Part shown: one piece after another, positions 50,046-59,717 of the stretch | How the letters are laid out: the number at the start of each line of letters is the position of its first letter | How positions within the stretch are numbered: the first letter of the stretch is position 1 | From: Liolophura sinensis | Taxonomy: Eukaryota; Mollusca; Polyplacophora; Chitonida; Chitonidae | NCBI RefSeq assembly: GCF_032854445.1 | Contig: NC_088301.1 | Coordinates: forward strand, 33,338,402 to 33,402,401 | DNA length: 64,000 bases | Direction: 5' to 3' | Position numbers and translations under genes: made by a program | The notes under the pieces: generated by a model | Seen by the model: the letters and a program-made list of their open reading frames with translations, nothing else | What the model was told of the DNA's origin: nothing | The model's database searches: none

Positions 50046-50289
50046 GTTTTCATTATCGTAATGGTCTAACTGTATAACCTTGGGTTATATGGGCCATTCA
50101 CTCATAGTTGGATATGAGCACTCGGTATCAATTAAAGCGCATCTGAGATACAACCTATAAGTCTGTTATTTGGATACTGGTTAAATGTGTACCTCTAGAA
50201 CATTCCTTACGTTTTCGCCTCTAATCTGTTAACTGCTCCTCTTACATGAATCGGTGAGCGGCTGATTATTTACTTCATTATCAACTAAT

Positions 50290-50870
50290 TATTAGGTCGG
50301 AATTGAGGGAATGTCGCAGAAATGCCGCCTTATTGAGTCACGTTCTCAAAATTCAGACGATCTTTGAACACAACCACCACGAGACTCTCAACGCATGGGC
50401 GGTCGACATATTTGTCGGCTTTGTTCCTACAGGGATTAAATATTATTTCATCTCAGGTGCACAAATCCTTCCAATATGGAAGTCTATAATTAAGGGAAAT
50501 TGTATCACATCATTTACCGATGCCTCTAACGTAAAACTTCATGTGCTTCACAGTGTACAAATACATGCTGATAACTTTTTTATTTTATTAGGCATAGGCC
50601 TACTACATGTAATGGCAGTTGGGACTATGACAGTAGCATTTAGAAATTTATACAGTTAGGCAATTCATTCATTTACAGAAAAGACGTTTTGAAATTTGGG
50701 ATCAATATGGATAACGTTTAACAAGTGAGGGGGTCCAACCAATATGATTTCTGGCAATAATGCCTTTGTTCAAAATCACGTCGGCTGCGAGCCAAAGCCC
50801 TGACTGGCCACGGTGTAAGGGAGATAACTGCTCTGAGATCGGGCCAACCAAAATTTTGTGAAAAAAAAAA
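50290..50870 (+). repeat. DE repeat, copy 4, uninterrupted
   Basis: From 'gtcggaattgagggaatgtc' 'gcagaaatgccgcc' through 'ttttgaaatttgggatcaat', 'aacaagtgagggggtccaac', 'tctggcaataatgcc' to 'cacggtgtaagggagataac' 'tgctctgag'. Best reference for the family, about 570 bp. A 118-codon frame lies in it but is out of phase with the other copies. Confidence 0.7.
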
Positions 50871-51169
50871 ACAAAAAAACAATTAAATAGATATAAACTG
50901 TTTTTGAATTTAGCTTCTTAGTTGTTTGAAAAAAGAGACATTATAGCAATAAAGTATAACCTGGACACATGGACGGGCGGACGGTAAAGATGTTGTACAT
51001 CACCTGCACTAACTAGGCCCATACGTTTGCAAAGAGATCATAAAAGATTTGATGGGCGGTGGTGGCTATGGCATCTAACAATACTACAGGATAAGAATAA
51101 CTATATATGGATAAAAACAACATCGTGTGAACTAATGTTGATGGGTGATGAAAAATCATATCCGGACAC

Positions 51170-51245
51170 TCAAAGAAGCCAAATTTAATCACAGCTTTGT
51201 TGGTTCAAGCTGGGGCAGTTATCTCCCTTAGACCGTAGCCCCAAA
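51170..51245 (-). repeat. DE repeat end fragment, minus strand
   Basis: 'gaagccaaatttaatcacag' and 'ggcagttatctcccttagac' 'cgtagcc' are the inverse of the DE terminus. Faces copy 4 at a distance of about 300 bp. Confidence 0.65.
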
Positions 51246-51299
51246 AAAGGTACCGCTTTCTCAACAAGGTTTAGTATAAGCTTTTGTATATATAAAAGA

Positions 51300-51560
51300 C
51301 TTCATCATAGAAAGTAAAACCAGAGCAGCGACGACAGTGTGATAGCCGGTGACCGGTGAAATACAGCCTCTTGTCAATTTACCTCACACAAGGTTTTATT
51401 ATTATAACTGTTCATGCTAATGCTTCAAAACAGTAAGAAAATTACGCGCCCCCATGACACTATTGCTTAACCAGAATTAGATAAAAATATAGTGACGTCA
51501 ATTGCAATTTATTAGCCGGCACTGGTGTAGAATATAAAGTAACGTTGAGTAAACATTAAG
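51300..51560 (+). repeat. Family A copy, plus strand
   Basis: 'aaagtaaaaccagagcagcg' 'acgacagtgtgatag', 'ccggtgaaatacagcctctt' 'gtcaatttacctca', 'actgttcatgctaatgc', 'accagaattagataaaaata' 'tagtgacg'. Confidence 0.75.
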
Positions 51561-51679
51561 CATGGAATCTGAAAAAAAAATGTTGCACATATTCATCGTA
51601 GTTAAGACGCACTCTGCATAATAATTACCGTAAATTACATAATTCACACTTGAGTGTTTGAGGTGAGAGGCAATCTAGG

Positions 51680-52020
51680 CGTCTAGCACACTCCTATACA
51701 ACTCGTCTACTAAAATACAAGGCCAATTCAGAAGCAATGTTCAACACAAACCATAAATGAACTAAGAAAGAATATAATGTACGGATTCATGCAAAGAGAA
51801 ACATTCAACAATTTTAATGACGGCCGAAAGACGCAACCAATTTTCTAGGCAAATATTTCCGAATCGTGTACACTGGTAGTTAATTCAAGTGGTCATGAAT
51901 CAAAATACACGTGTTTTACGCTTTGACTGAAACTGTTCACATATCCAAAAGTGGGGATCTGATTCTACACGATGGAGATACAGCCCCTAGTCCCAAGTTA
52001 AGACACATTTAAGAGGCCAA
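51680..52020 (+). repeat. Family B copy, plus strand
   Basis: 'ttcaacacaaaccataaatg' 'aactaagaaag', 'ttctaggcaaatatttccga' 'atcgtgtac', 'gatggagatacagcccctag' 'tcccaagttaag'. It lies between A and a reverse transcriptase fragment, the same order as at 58.9-64 kb. Confidence 0.7.
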
Positions 52021-52029
52021 GGATTCCAG

Positions 52030-52095
52030 ACTCTGTGTCCATATTATTTAGAAGGTAATTCTACTCATTGTAAAACTTGTATTTTGATTGTTACT
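52030..52095 (-). pseudogene. Short reverse transcriptase fragment
   Basis: 'aaggtaattctactcattgt' 'aaaacttg' matches 'agaactgtactcattgtaaa' 'acttaag' at 62212-62240, the C-terminal end of the minus-strand reverse transcriptase. Confidence 0.5.
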
Positions 52096-52179
52096 AGACC
52101 TCCCGAAACGGCCATTCAGATTGATGACTGCATGGTATAGATATAGCCTCTCTGTCGCCTATGATTCAAATCATTATTA

Positions 52180-52420
52180 ACATCACTGCATTTCTTCAAC
52201 CAGATTCTTGTTATGCCACGGTGCTAGGCGGGTCTAAGTTGCTACTAATTAAGCATGTTATTGTCACGTTTTGTGTTAAACCTATTAAATGTTTATTCTA
52301 GACCAGTGGCGTATAATAAATTGCTATTGTAAACATCGCTGCATTTTTAACCTAATTCTATTTATTGTTTTGATGCTGTATGAGACGTTTAGTTACTATT
52401 TGAGCGGTGGTGTAAAGCGG
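52180..52420 (-). repeat. Two partial family A copies, minus strand
   Basis: 'aacatcactgcatttcttca' then 'gccacggtgctaggcg', followed by 'ctagaccagtggcgtataat', 'aacatcgctgcatttttaac' 'ctaattct'. Each is the inverted middle of A. Confidence 0.55.
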
Positions 52421-53160
52421 GCTTAGAGACATATGCTCTCGTAATGATCAGTACAAGGCAATACGGGTCTCGTTGTCCGGCGTCAGTATCATGTGACCGG
52501 GTTGGGTGTCATGTCTGGTGTCTTCGGCATGATAATTCAGTGATCGCAGGACCTTGGCGGCATGGATTAGCTCTGTCACAAGAAGATATATGCAGTATAT
52601 CTACACACACCTACTGACTCCGCGTCATCAGATAACTGATAAATTGTCATATAACCGAAAAATTGCAGGACGTAAAAATTAAGAACGACGCAGACACTCA
52701 AATATACAAACATACACATATACATACGGTTATAGAAATAACTTAAAATTTAAATTAATAACATAGCGGCGCTTTCGATTTTCTCAATACACGCGATTTG
52801 CCTTACTTTGAAATACAATATCTCGGTTATGCAGCATCATAGAAATAAAGACGCCCTTTTTTCAACTTCATGTGGGATATGCCTACATTATTGATGCATA
52901 TTTTTAGTTATATGGTTACTCAGTGATGGGATACGCAAATATATGGTGTTAGTAATCTTCATATTGGGCGAGGCGTCCATATATTTGCCTATCCTATCCT
53001 GCAAAGAACCATCAATTCCGTGCAGAAGATCGATGTATAGGTGAATTGGTTCAGAGATGTGACTATTGTTGCACCCTACAAAGGGAGATAACCTACTCAG
53101 TGGACACATTTGAACGTCATCTGCAGGATTCGAGAATTTGTCCGCATGTTGAGAAAAGTA
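52421..53160. other. Between repeats, nothing recognised
   Basis: No gene. 'ctacaaagggagataaccta' at 53078-53097 carries the AAGGGAGATAAC motif without the rest of DE. Confidence 0.4.
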
Positions 53161-53250
53161 TATGAGGGTTTATACCGTGGGTGTGAAACTTAACCCTGAA
53201 CCGCAAGCGAGGGGTTAATATTTCACACCCAGGGTTTAAATCCCCATATA
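53161..53250. repeat. Long imperfect hairpin
   Basis: Left arm 'tatgagggtttataccgtgg' 'gtgtgaaacttaaccc' (53161-53196) pairs with right arm 'ggggttaatatttcacaccc' 'agggtttaaatccccatata' (53211-53250) across a 14-nt loop. About 36 bp of stem with a few mismatches and small bulges. Confidence 0.8.
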
Positions 53251-53399
53251 CCTTTGTCAACACCCAAATAACGATTTTGTCCCTACAATATATATCAAAT
53301 AGAAAGCTAGTCTCGTGTACATGTAAAGCTGAGATAAGAAAAAAAATCAACAGGACTTGTCGACTGCATGCAGGCAGAGATGGTATAGCGTGATGTCGT

Positions 53400-54985
53400 G
53401 GGGGGGGGGGGGGGGGGAGACAAAAACCCCGCGGACAAAATCACGGCAGACAAAACCCTCCGGTGAACATAAACCCCTCGATAAGTATTGACTGAATATG
53501 GTAAATGACATAAGTTTTGTGCTTGTTTAAGAAAACTTGAAACATTCTCCCTGAAGCGACGTTCCAGATTCCAATACATGTTTGCAATCCATAAAACCCC
53601 TTCTTATTCGTTCGATCTCCATGTATTCTAACCGTTTTTGACGACATCGGAAAGAACTATATATCTCTCAGCGGTATACAGAATGCTCGACCCCCAATCC
53701 GGGCTTAACTGAAAACTAAAGAAGTCTATAAAGGTATGGTAAACAATTGTATTAGACTTTTTCCCCTTCTAATCTAAGAACACAAATCTTATATGTATGT
53801 GTCAGTTGTTCCTATCCCGGAAATATAATTTACATCCTACAGCCTAACACCTCTAAAGAAATGGTTGATTCAAAATGTAACAGTGATGGTGTTAACCTCG
53901 GAAAACAAAAGAAACAAAACGTGCCTGTCTCATCTTTCAGAGTTTAAATGTTCAAAATCATGCAGCCAACATTTATTTTTCCCGATTTCGGGAGTAATAT
54001 TTAAATTTTAATTTAGAATGCTTTAGACTTAACATTAAGATCAGTGCTTCGTTTTATTTATCATCTACATCCATGTAGGGCTCATAAAATAGAACGAAAA
54101 ATACACAGTATCCTATCCAAATAAATTATTATGTTTTATTCTTTTTAGGAGTATTCAATATTTTTCTTGTGAACTATAATGTACTGAGCGCAAAAGCGAC
54201 ATGGCGACAAGAAAAACTCCCAGAAAAAGAGACCGGGTGGGAGTTTGTGTGTGTGTGTGTGGGGGGGGGGGTGGTAAACAGGCGAAAAAAAAAATCCCAG
54301 AAAGAGATCTCGGGCCCCAAGATGATAAGCCGTTCGGATTACGTTTCTGTTATTGAAACATTCATGTATGTGACACAACCATAGGATGATAATCTCGGGG
54401 CTCGAGATAACTAAGTCGGGCCCCGATATAGCCAGCCAATCACTTGGCCGCAGGTATCGCGATTTAGACGAAACCACGAACCAAACTGTAATCCGATTCG
54501 CTTATTACCTCGAGGTCTGAGATCTTTTTCTGGGAAATTTTCTTTTTTTTTCTCCTGCTTAAAAAAAAAATTCCCACTAGACCTCTTTTTCTCGGAGTTT
54601 TTCTGTTTTTTTCGTCTGCTTAAAAAAAGAATTAAAAAAATCCCACGCATAGTGGTAGAATAAACTTATATTTGCTCGACGAAAAGCCTTCGATGATAAT
54701 ATTAGAGATAGCAGAGACAGAAATTTTTGGCGATATTGTTTTGCAAACGTGCCTAAGGGCTTATGAGAGGAAAGCTGTTGAACCCGAGTGACTGACTGGA
54801 ACACGTTTAATGACGAATGTTTACACTGAAAGCAAAGTCACACTCTATGAAATCCCGTCAACAAATATTTAGCAGCATGTTTGTTAGCCTGTCGGATATG
54901 TTTTGTGGGTTAATGAAGACGACGGGGTTTTTGTCTGCCGGGTTTTTTGTCAGCGGGGCTTTTGTCCGCCGGGCACTCAGCGTGA
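53400..54985. mobile_element. Candidate transposon with inverted terminal gacaaaa/cccc arrays
   Basis: Left end 53417-53475 has three 'gacaaaa' motifs joined by ccccgcg, cggca and ccctccgg. Right end 54918-54978 has three 'ttttgtc' motifs joined by tgccggg, agcgggg and cgccggg, that is, the same array inverted. A G18 homopolymer (53400-53417) abuts the left array. No transposase frame lies between, so a non-autonomous element is the best guess. Confidence 0.5.
54205..54612. repeat. About 400-bp palindrome with arms near 145 bp
   Basis: 'agaaaaactcccagaaaaag' 'agaccgggtgggag' (54208-54243) pairs with 'cccactagacctctttttct' 'cggagtttttctg' (54572-54606). 'aaatcccagaaagagatctc' 'ggg' pairs with 'gagatctttttctgggaaat' 't', and 'taagccgttcggattacgtt' 'tctg' with 'actgtaatccgattcgctta'. 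The left arm also carries a gt microsatellite and G run. Nearly centred within the candidate element at 53400-54985. Confidence 0.75.
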
Positions 54986-55199
54986 CGCCAAGGAATAAAG
55001 CGTCACAAAGAAAAATGACGTCGGCCTCCACAGTAATTCAGCTGCCCACGATTTAAATCTCATATAGCCTGTGTGGGCATGACCTGCAGCTCCGACAAGT
55101 GTATGTCAGCATTTTAACCCGCAGCTAATGACAATCGAGAATCATGGATGATGTAATGATAAATGCATTTACATGTCCGCAGTCTGTTTGTGATGGATC

Positions 55200-56335
55200 C
55201 GAAATAGAGAGCCATGGAACATAAATATGAGAGCTAATAAGAAAATTGTCCTTTCGGCGCTTGAAAACTTTGCCAAAAAATGGTGTAAACGGGAGGAGGT
55301 AGAACATTCAGTCCTTGACACTTGGCTTGAGGTGGTAAAGAAAAAGGTTGTGTATGCAATCCACCATATTAATACTAATGCTCATGCGACAGCCAAACAA
55401 GTTCTGAAAGATCCTACCGTGCGAAAGTACTTGATGACCTTCAGGGAACATACGTTATTGTTCCTGCGGACAAAGTTCCTAATAATATAATATTTGTCTG
55501 CAAGAATTATTACTACCGGGTTCTTGTAGAAGAGCTTAATATCACTACAACAACTGCCGCAACATCAACATATTACTTAACCATCCATACACCGATATAT
55601 CACAACTTTATTGGGTTCTAAAAATGCATTAATCCGCGTACACTGATCACACTATTGCGGAATCAAGAAGCTGTACTTCCAAATTTGTATCTACTCTCTT
55701 AACGAAGGCACTACAAGACGTGCATTCATTTTGGAAAGCACTGGCGTGTTATTGCAAACCATATATCAACAGTGTATAGTTGGGTACATTCTGATGGGTA
55801 CAAATTGTGCCCTCTGCCCCCCACCCTCCCCTATTTTGGTTGACCTATGCCTGTTCTCGTATGAAAATAACTATGTGCAGAAACTGTCAAGGATTAATCC
55901 CCATAAAGTATATATAAAAATTTATATCCACCTTCGCTGGATTTAAGAAAACTCACAGACTTTCCAAATGGTACATCATATCTGGACCTATATTTGCACA
56001 AAGACGAAAACGGTTTTCACTCTAGCAGACTTCACGATAAAAGAAATAGTTTCAGTTTTACTTGTACAGCAATATGCCGAAGGGCCCTGCTTACGGTGTG
56101 TACATAGCTTGTAGCATTTTGTTAGATTTTTTTTGTTATGCCACGATTTCAATCAGCGTCACAAATTATTACTGTAAAAACATATGTGTCAAGGTTATTC
56201 CACGCCTTCACTCTAAATTTCTGAAGATTTACAATAAGTAGGCCTACAATTCTCTTGTAAGTAAATAAGGACAGGGGGTTCAGAATCTCGGACGTTCAGA
56301 ATCTCTTGGACTCTGATTCATCATCCTGTATAACC
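55200..56335 (+). pseudogene. Penelope-like reverse transcriptase pseudogene (copy 1)
   Basis: Broken coding remnant of a Penelope-like retroelement. Frames in order: 55227-55440 N-terminal helical region (KKKVVYAIHHINT), 55455-55515 in another frame 'VPADKVPNNIIFVCKNYYY', the typical entry to the reverse transcriptase domain, 55794-55870 'MGTNCAL' then 'LCLFSYENN', equivalent to the conserved PMGTNCAPLLADLFLYSYE block, 55915-56040 'YPPSLDL' and 'YLDLYLHKDENG', then decayed sequence to 56330. At least three frameshifts and several deletions. The catalytic YxDD motif between the MGTNC block and YPPSLDL is absent. Followed at once by family B on the minus strand. Closest relative in the window is the copy at 62150-64000. 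Confidence 0.85.
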
Positions 56336-56575
56336 AGCTTAACCCGGGGCTAGGGGCGGTGCATTCGTCGTGTTAAACTGGATAGCCATATTGAATACAT
56401 GAGCAGTTGCAACCAAAGCACAACTCAGATACATATTTTATTACTGACAACTTTTACACTAGCATGGCACCACGATCTGAATACTGATTTCACTCAGTCG
56501 CCTAATAAAACGCGTTAAACGTCGTTTTTGGAATTGGCTTTGCGGTTATTGACCTGCAACGTCCGTATTGGAAAA
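56335..56575 (-). repeat. Family B copy, minus strand
   Basis: Inverse of 59380-59715: 'cagcttaacccggggctagg' 'ggcgg', 'gcacaactcagatacatatt' 'tta', 'gcaccacgatctgaatactg' 'atttcactcagtcgcctaat', 'aacgtcgtttttggaattgg', 'ggttattgacctgcaacgtc'. It abuts the reverse transcriptase remnant with the same relative orientation as in the other copies. Confidence 0.8.
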
Positions 56576-56700
56576 GAATATTTTCTCTGGGAGAACTGAT
56601 TGACCAGTTTTGCTGATGTCATGTATGTTTTATGCATATTCATGACATAAGCTGATACTTGTATAAAGTATACGCCTCTGAACATCTAATTCATTTAATT

Positions 56701-56735
56701 AATTAAGGAGTGAGACTAATCACTCCTCCTTAATT
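56701..56735. repeat. Small hairpin
   Basis: AATTAAGGAGTGAG and CACTCCTCCTTAATT form a short stem-loop with one slipped position. Confidence 0.6.
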
Positions 56736-56739
56736 TTAA

Positions 56740-57694
56740 TGTGTGCTGTAGTATAAAACACACTTCCGTAGTGCCAGTGCACCACATTTAATGACCAACA
56801 ACCGGCAAGGGGAAATGTATAGATTACCGATGCATTGTTTACTGCCGATTCGAGATAACTGTGAATTTGAAATACCAGAGGTGTCATAGCACACACAGCG
56901 ATCTATACTAAACCTCGGCGTGTACACGTGAGCTTAACGGCAAAAAAACACATTAGCATTAAATACATGCATGTCAGATGAAAGACCATTAAATAGTGTG
57001 CGGAAAAACAGTTTGATTTAATTTTTAAAAAATATTTTTTGGATCTGTCAAATGCAGTTAAAAGTTTGGATTCTACTGTGGACTCTTCTGACCATATTGA
57101 CCATATTGAGACTTCACTTCAGCTTCCTGCCACTTGACAAACATAGACTGCTATATTTCATCATTCAAAATGCGTCCTCATTTGGAGCCATGAATGCATG
57201 CAACAAATGGATCTTTTCAAGCCAAAAATATTCCTGTGACGTCAAGATACCATCTGAGTCCCAACAGACCCCCATAGAATCCTATGTTATAAATGCATTT
57301 TTAGTCGGTTAGAAAAATTCAAACAAAAAAAATCAATCTATTTTCCTGAACAGTGTTTAATGGCTTTCATCTAATAAATATTTTATTTAAATGGGTTTCT
57401 TATGCTTTTAAAACCCAATTTAACTCAAGCCGATTGTTTGCGTCTGTCGTAAGAGTCGGCGTACAATGCAACATAACAAGAGAATCAAAATTAACCGGGC
57501 GTACTGAGTCGTACCGCCATTAGCGACTGAGACCAACTCCATACGTTAAGCTGAGTTACGTCTTAAATTAAGCTCTCTTGCGTATGACGAGCTAAGGAAG
57601 CTAGATTCGATTGATTAATGTTGTATTACATTATCTTGTCCTGAAGTTTAGACGGTGATACTCCAGTCGTTAGATATATATACCAGTTCAACGT
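56740..57694. other. Between repeats, nothing recognised
   Basis: No gene supported. The 86-codon frame at 57052-57312 begins with ATG and has a hydrophobic start but resembles nothing I know, and its neighbourhood is dead repeats. Confidence 0.4.
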
Positions 57695-57870
57695 TAAATA
57701 CAATTAAAGACGCACAGCATATAAAGTAAAACCGAAAGGCGAAAGCGTGATATCTGGCAAATGGTCACACGCTTCCCGGTGAAATACGGCCTATTGTCAA
57801 CTTTCTTCAGTTAGGGTTTTAGACGAACTGTTGAGCTAAATGCTTAAATAGTAGCAAATTAAACAAGATG
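57695..57870 (+). repeat. Family A copy, plus strand, first half
   Basis: 'caattaaagacgcacagcat' 'ataaagtaaaacc', 'tggcaaatggtcacacg', 'cccggtgaaatacggcctat' 'tgtcaa', 'ttcagttagggtttta', 'aatgcttaaatagtagcaaa' 'tt'. Confidence 0.75.
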
Positions 57871-58111
57871 TGGCCATCAACGGTTGGGGCCAACTCTTTA
57901 CGACCAGTTGAGTTGAGATAAGTTACATATAAAGCTCTCGTGCATGTATGGGAGCTTGAAGTAGGAACTGCGTGATGTCACGGCATGGGCGATGTTACGA
58001 TGTCGATGTTACGATTTTGAATATACTCATCTAAATCTCGACTAATTCTTGCATTTTGCGTTCCTTGACGACATGATCTCTGCCCTGTTTCTTCGCAATA
58101 TAAAGGCCTCG
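57871..58111. other. Between repeats, nothing recognised
   Basis: No gene or further repeat visible. Confidence 0.4.
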
Positions 58112-58171
58112 AATAAGGGAAATATTCTTGAGTACGGCGTAAAACACAAATCAAATAAATAAATAAATTTA
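58112..58171 (+). repeat. SINE tail fragment
   Basis: 'aataagggaaatattcttga' 'gtacggcgtaaaacacaaat' 'caaataaataaataaa'. Only the 3' end is present. Confidence 0.85.
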
Positions 58172-58943
58172 TCGCACAAGTGTGACCAGGAACAAGGGAT
58201 AAATGAATGGGGTAAATATCGTACACCTTCTTAAGTCAATAATGTTTAGAGCTAGTATACGTGGCAATGTCGTCTGCAATGCGTGAGTGCCATCTTGCGA
58301 AGATATGTTAATTGTACAGCCATAAATACTTCGGAAATTCCATTATTAGTTTCATCTCTTGTTACGTAATAGTGATGTCGCCTTTGAAGGTTTGAATGGT
58401 CTTGCCAGGTACATGTAGACGCATGCTGCGTTCTCACACACGTGTCGTCGTCTCTGATTTTCCTTGTGACGCCTGTGTGCCTTTTTTTTTGTTTTGAAGC
58501 AATTATATGCTACTTAGTTTTAATTATACATATGGTAAATCCAACCAACTGTTGGTCAGTAAAGGTAGTTAATGTTGTGCTTTGGTCTGAGGACGAATGG
58601 CTCCCGTCACATCTTTATTATTCCGCACCTCTACATGCGCTTGTGTAAAAATTGCGTTTTGAGCCTCCGGCCTCTCGTTTAATAAATCTGATACAATAGG
58701 GTCACTCGGTGGAGAACCTCTATAAATCAAAATCCAAATGTTCGAATCTTAGTTCTAATTTGTCTTTAAGCAAATATGTTTTAAGACATAATGCATATTA
58801 GAAATTGTATAAATGATTCTGTTTTGCCGGTTGCAAAGGACGATGCTGAGCCGGCAGGCTTCACATGCAGGCAACCCCCGGCCCCTCCTTCTTTCCCAGT
58901 TTATGTGGGATCTCTAACAACTGGAGACTCAGCATCTCCATAT
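58172..58943. other. Between repeats, nothing recognised
   Basis: No gene. The short frames on both strands look like chance. Confidence 0.4.
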
Positions 58944-59315
58944 AATTAAGACGTACAGCATAGAGAGTAAGACCAGAGCAGCGACGACAGTGAGATAGCT
59001 GGCAAATAGTCACGTAACCGGTGAAATACGGCCTCTTGTCAGTTTACCTTAGTCAGGGTTTTTTTCTAACTGTTCACGTAAATGCATGAATAGTAGCAAT
59101 TCACACGCCCCATAGCGCCATGGCTGACACAGAATTAGGTAAAAAAAATATGCAGTGACTGGTCTAGAATTACTCAAAATGCTGTGTTGTCATCACATTT
59201 AAGATACAAGCACATTGAAACAATGCAAAGGAATCGGGCCTCGGGGATCCTTAGACCATCAGCAGAATCCTGATTCATGCAGGAATACAATGTAATTAAG
59301 ACGTACAGCATAGAG
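58944..59315 (+). repeat. Family A, best-preserved copy, with terminal motif repeated
   Basis: Begins 'taattaagacgtacagcata' 'gag' at about 58945 and the same 23 bp occurs again at 59293. In between: 'accagagcagcgacgacagt', 'tggcaaatagtcacgtaacc' 'ggtgaaatacggcctcttgt', 'aactgttcacg', 'catagcgccatggc', 'aatgctgtgttgtcatcaca', 'atcagcagaatcctg'. The repeated terminal motif suggests tandem or pseudo-LTR-like organisation. Confidence 0.8.
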
Positions 59316-59717
59316 CTTAATCTATGCGTCGAAATAGACATTCATATACCAGCCGTCAGCCAAAAAAGACGTTCCGGGTCAATAATCGTAAGACCAGTTC
59401 CCTAAACGACGTTTAACACAAATTACCAAAGAACTAAGAAAGTATGTAAAGTACGAAAATAGAATGGAATCATACAAAGATAAGCGGTCAACAGTTTTCA
59501 ATGATGTAAGAAAAACGCAACGTATGTTCTAGGCGACTGAGTGAAATCAGTATTCACATCGTGTACCATGCTTTAATATGAGTTGTCGATAACAAAATAT
59601 GTATCTCAGCTGCGCTTTGATTGTAACTGTTTATATATCCAACGTGGCGATCCAATTGAACACCATGAAGATAAGGCCTCTGAACCCCTGGTTAGGCGCA
59701 ATTAGACACAATCCAGG
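59316..59717 (+). repeat. Family B, best-preserved copy
   Basis: 'cgtcgaaatagacattcat', 'gacgttccgggtcaataatc' 'gtaagacc', 'aacgacgtttaacac', 'aaagaactaagaaagtatgt', 'cgtatgttctaggcgactga' 'gtgaaatcagtattcaca', 'ccaacgtggcgatccaatt', 'cctctgaacccctggttag'. Follows A without a gap and is cut off by the insertion starting near 59718. Confidence 0.8.

Noticed and set aside
45918-50659. Open frames of 65-118 codons within the DE repeats as a gene family
   Set aside because: The frames in the separate copies read the same DNA in different phases, so the protein is not what is conserved.
57052-57312. 86-codon ATG frame with hydrophobic N-terminus as a secreted peptide
   Set aside because: No relatives known to me, surrounded by dead repeats and no supporting promoter or splice signal.
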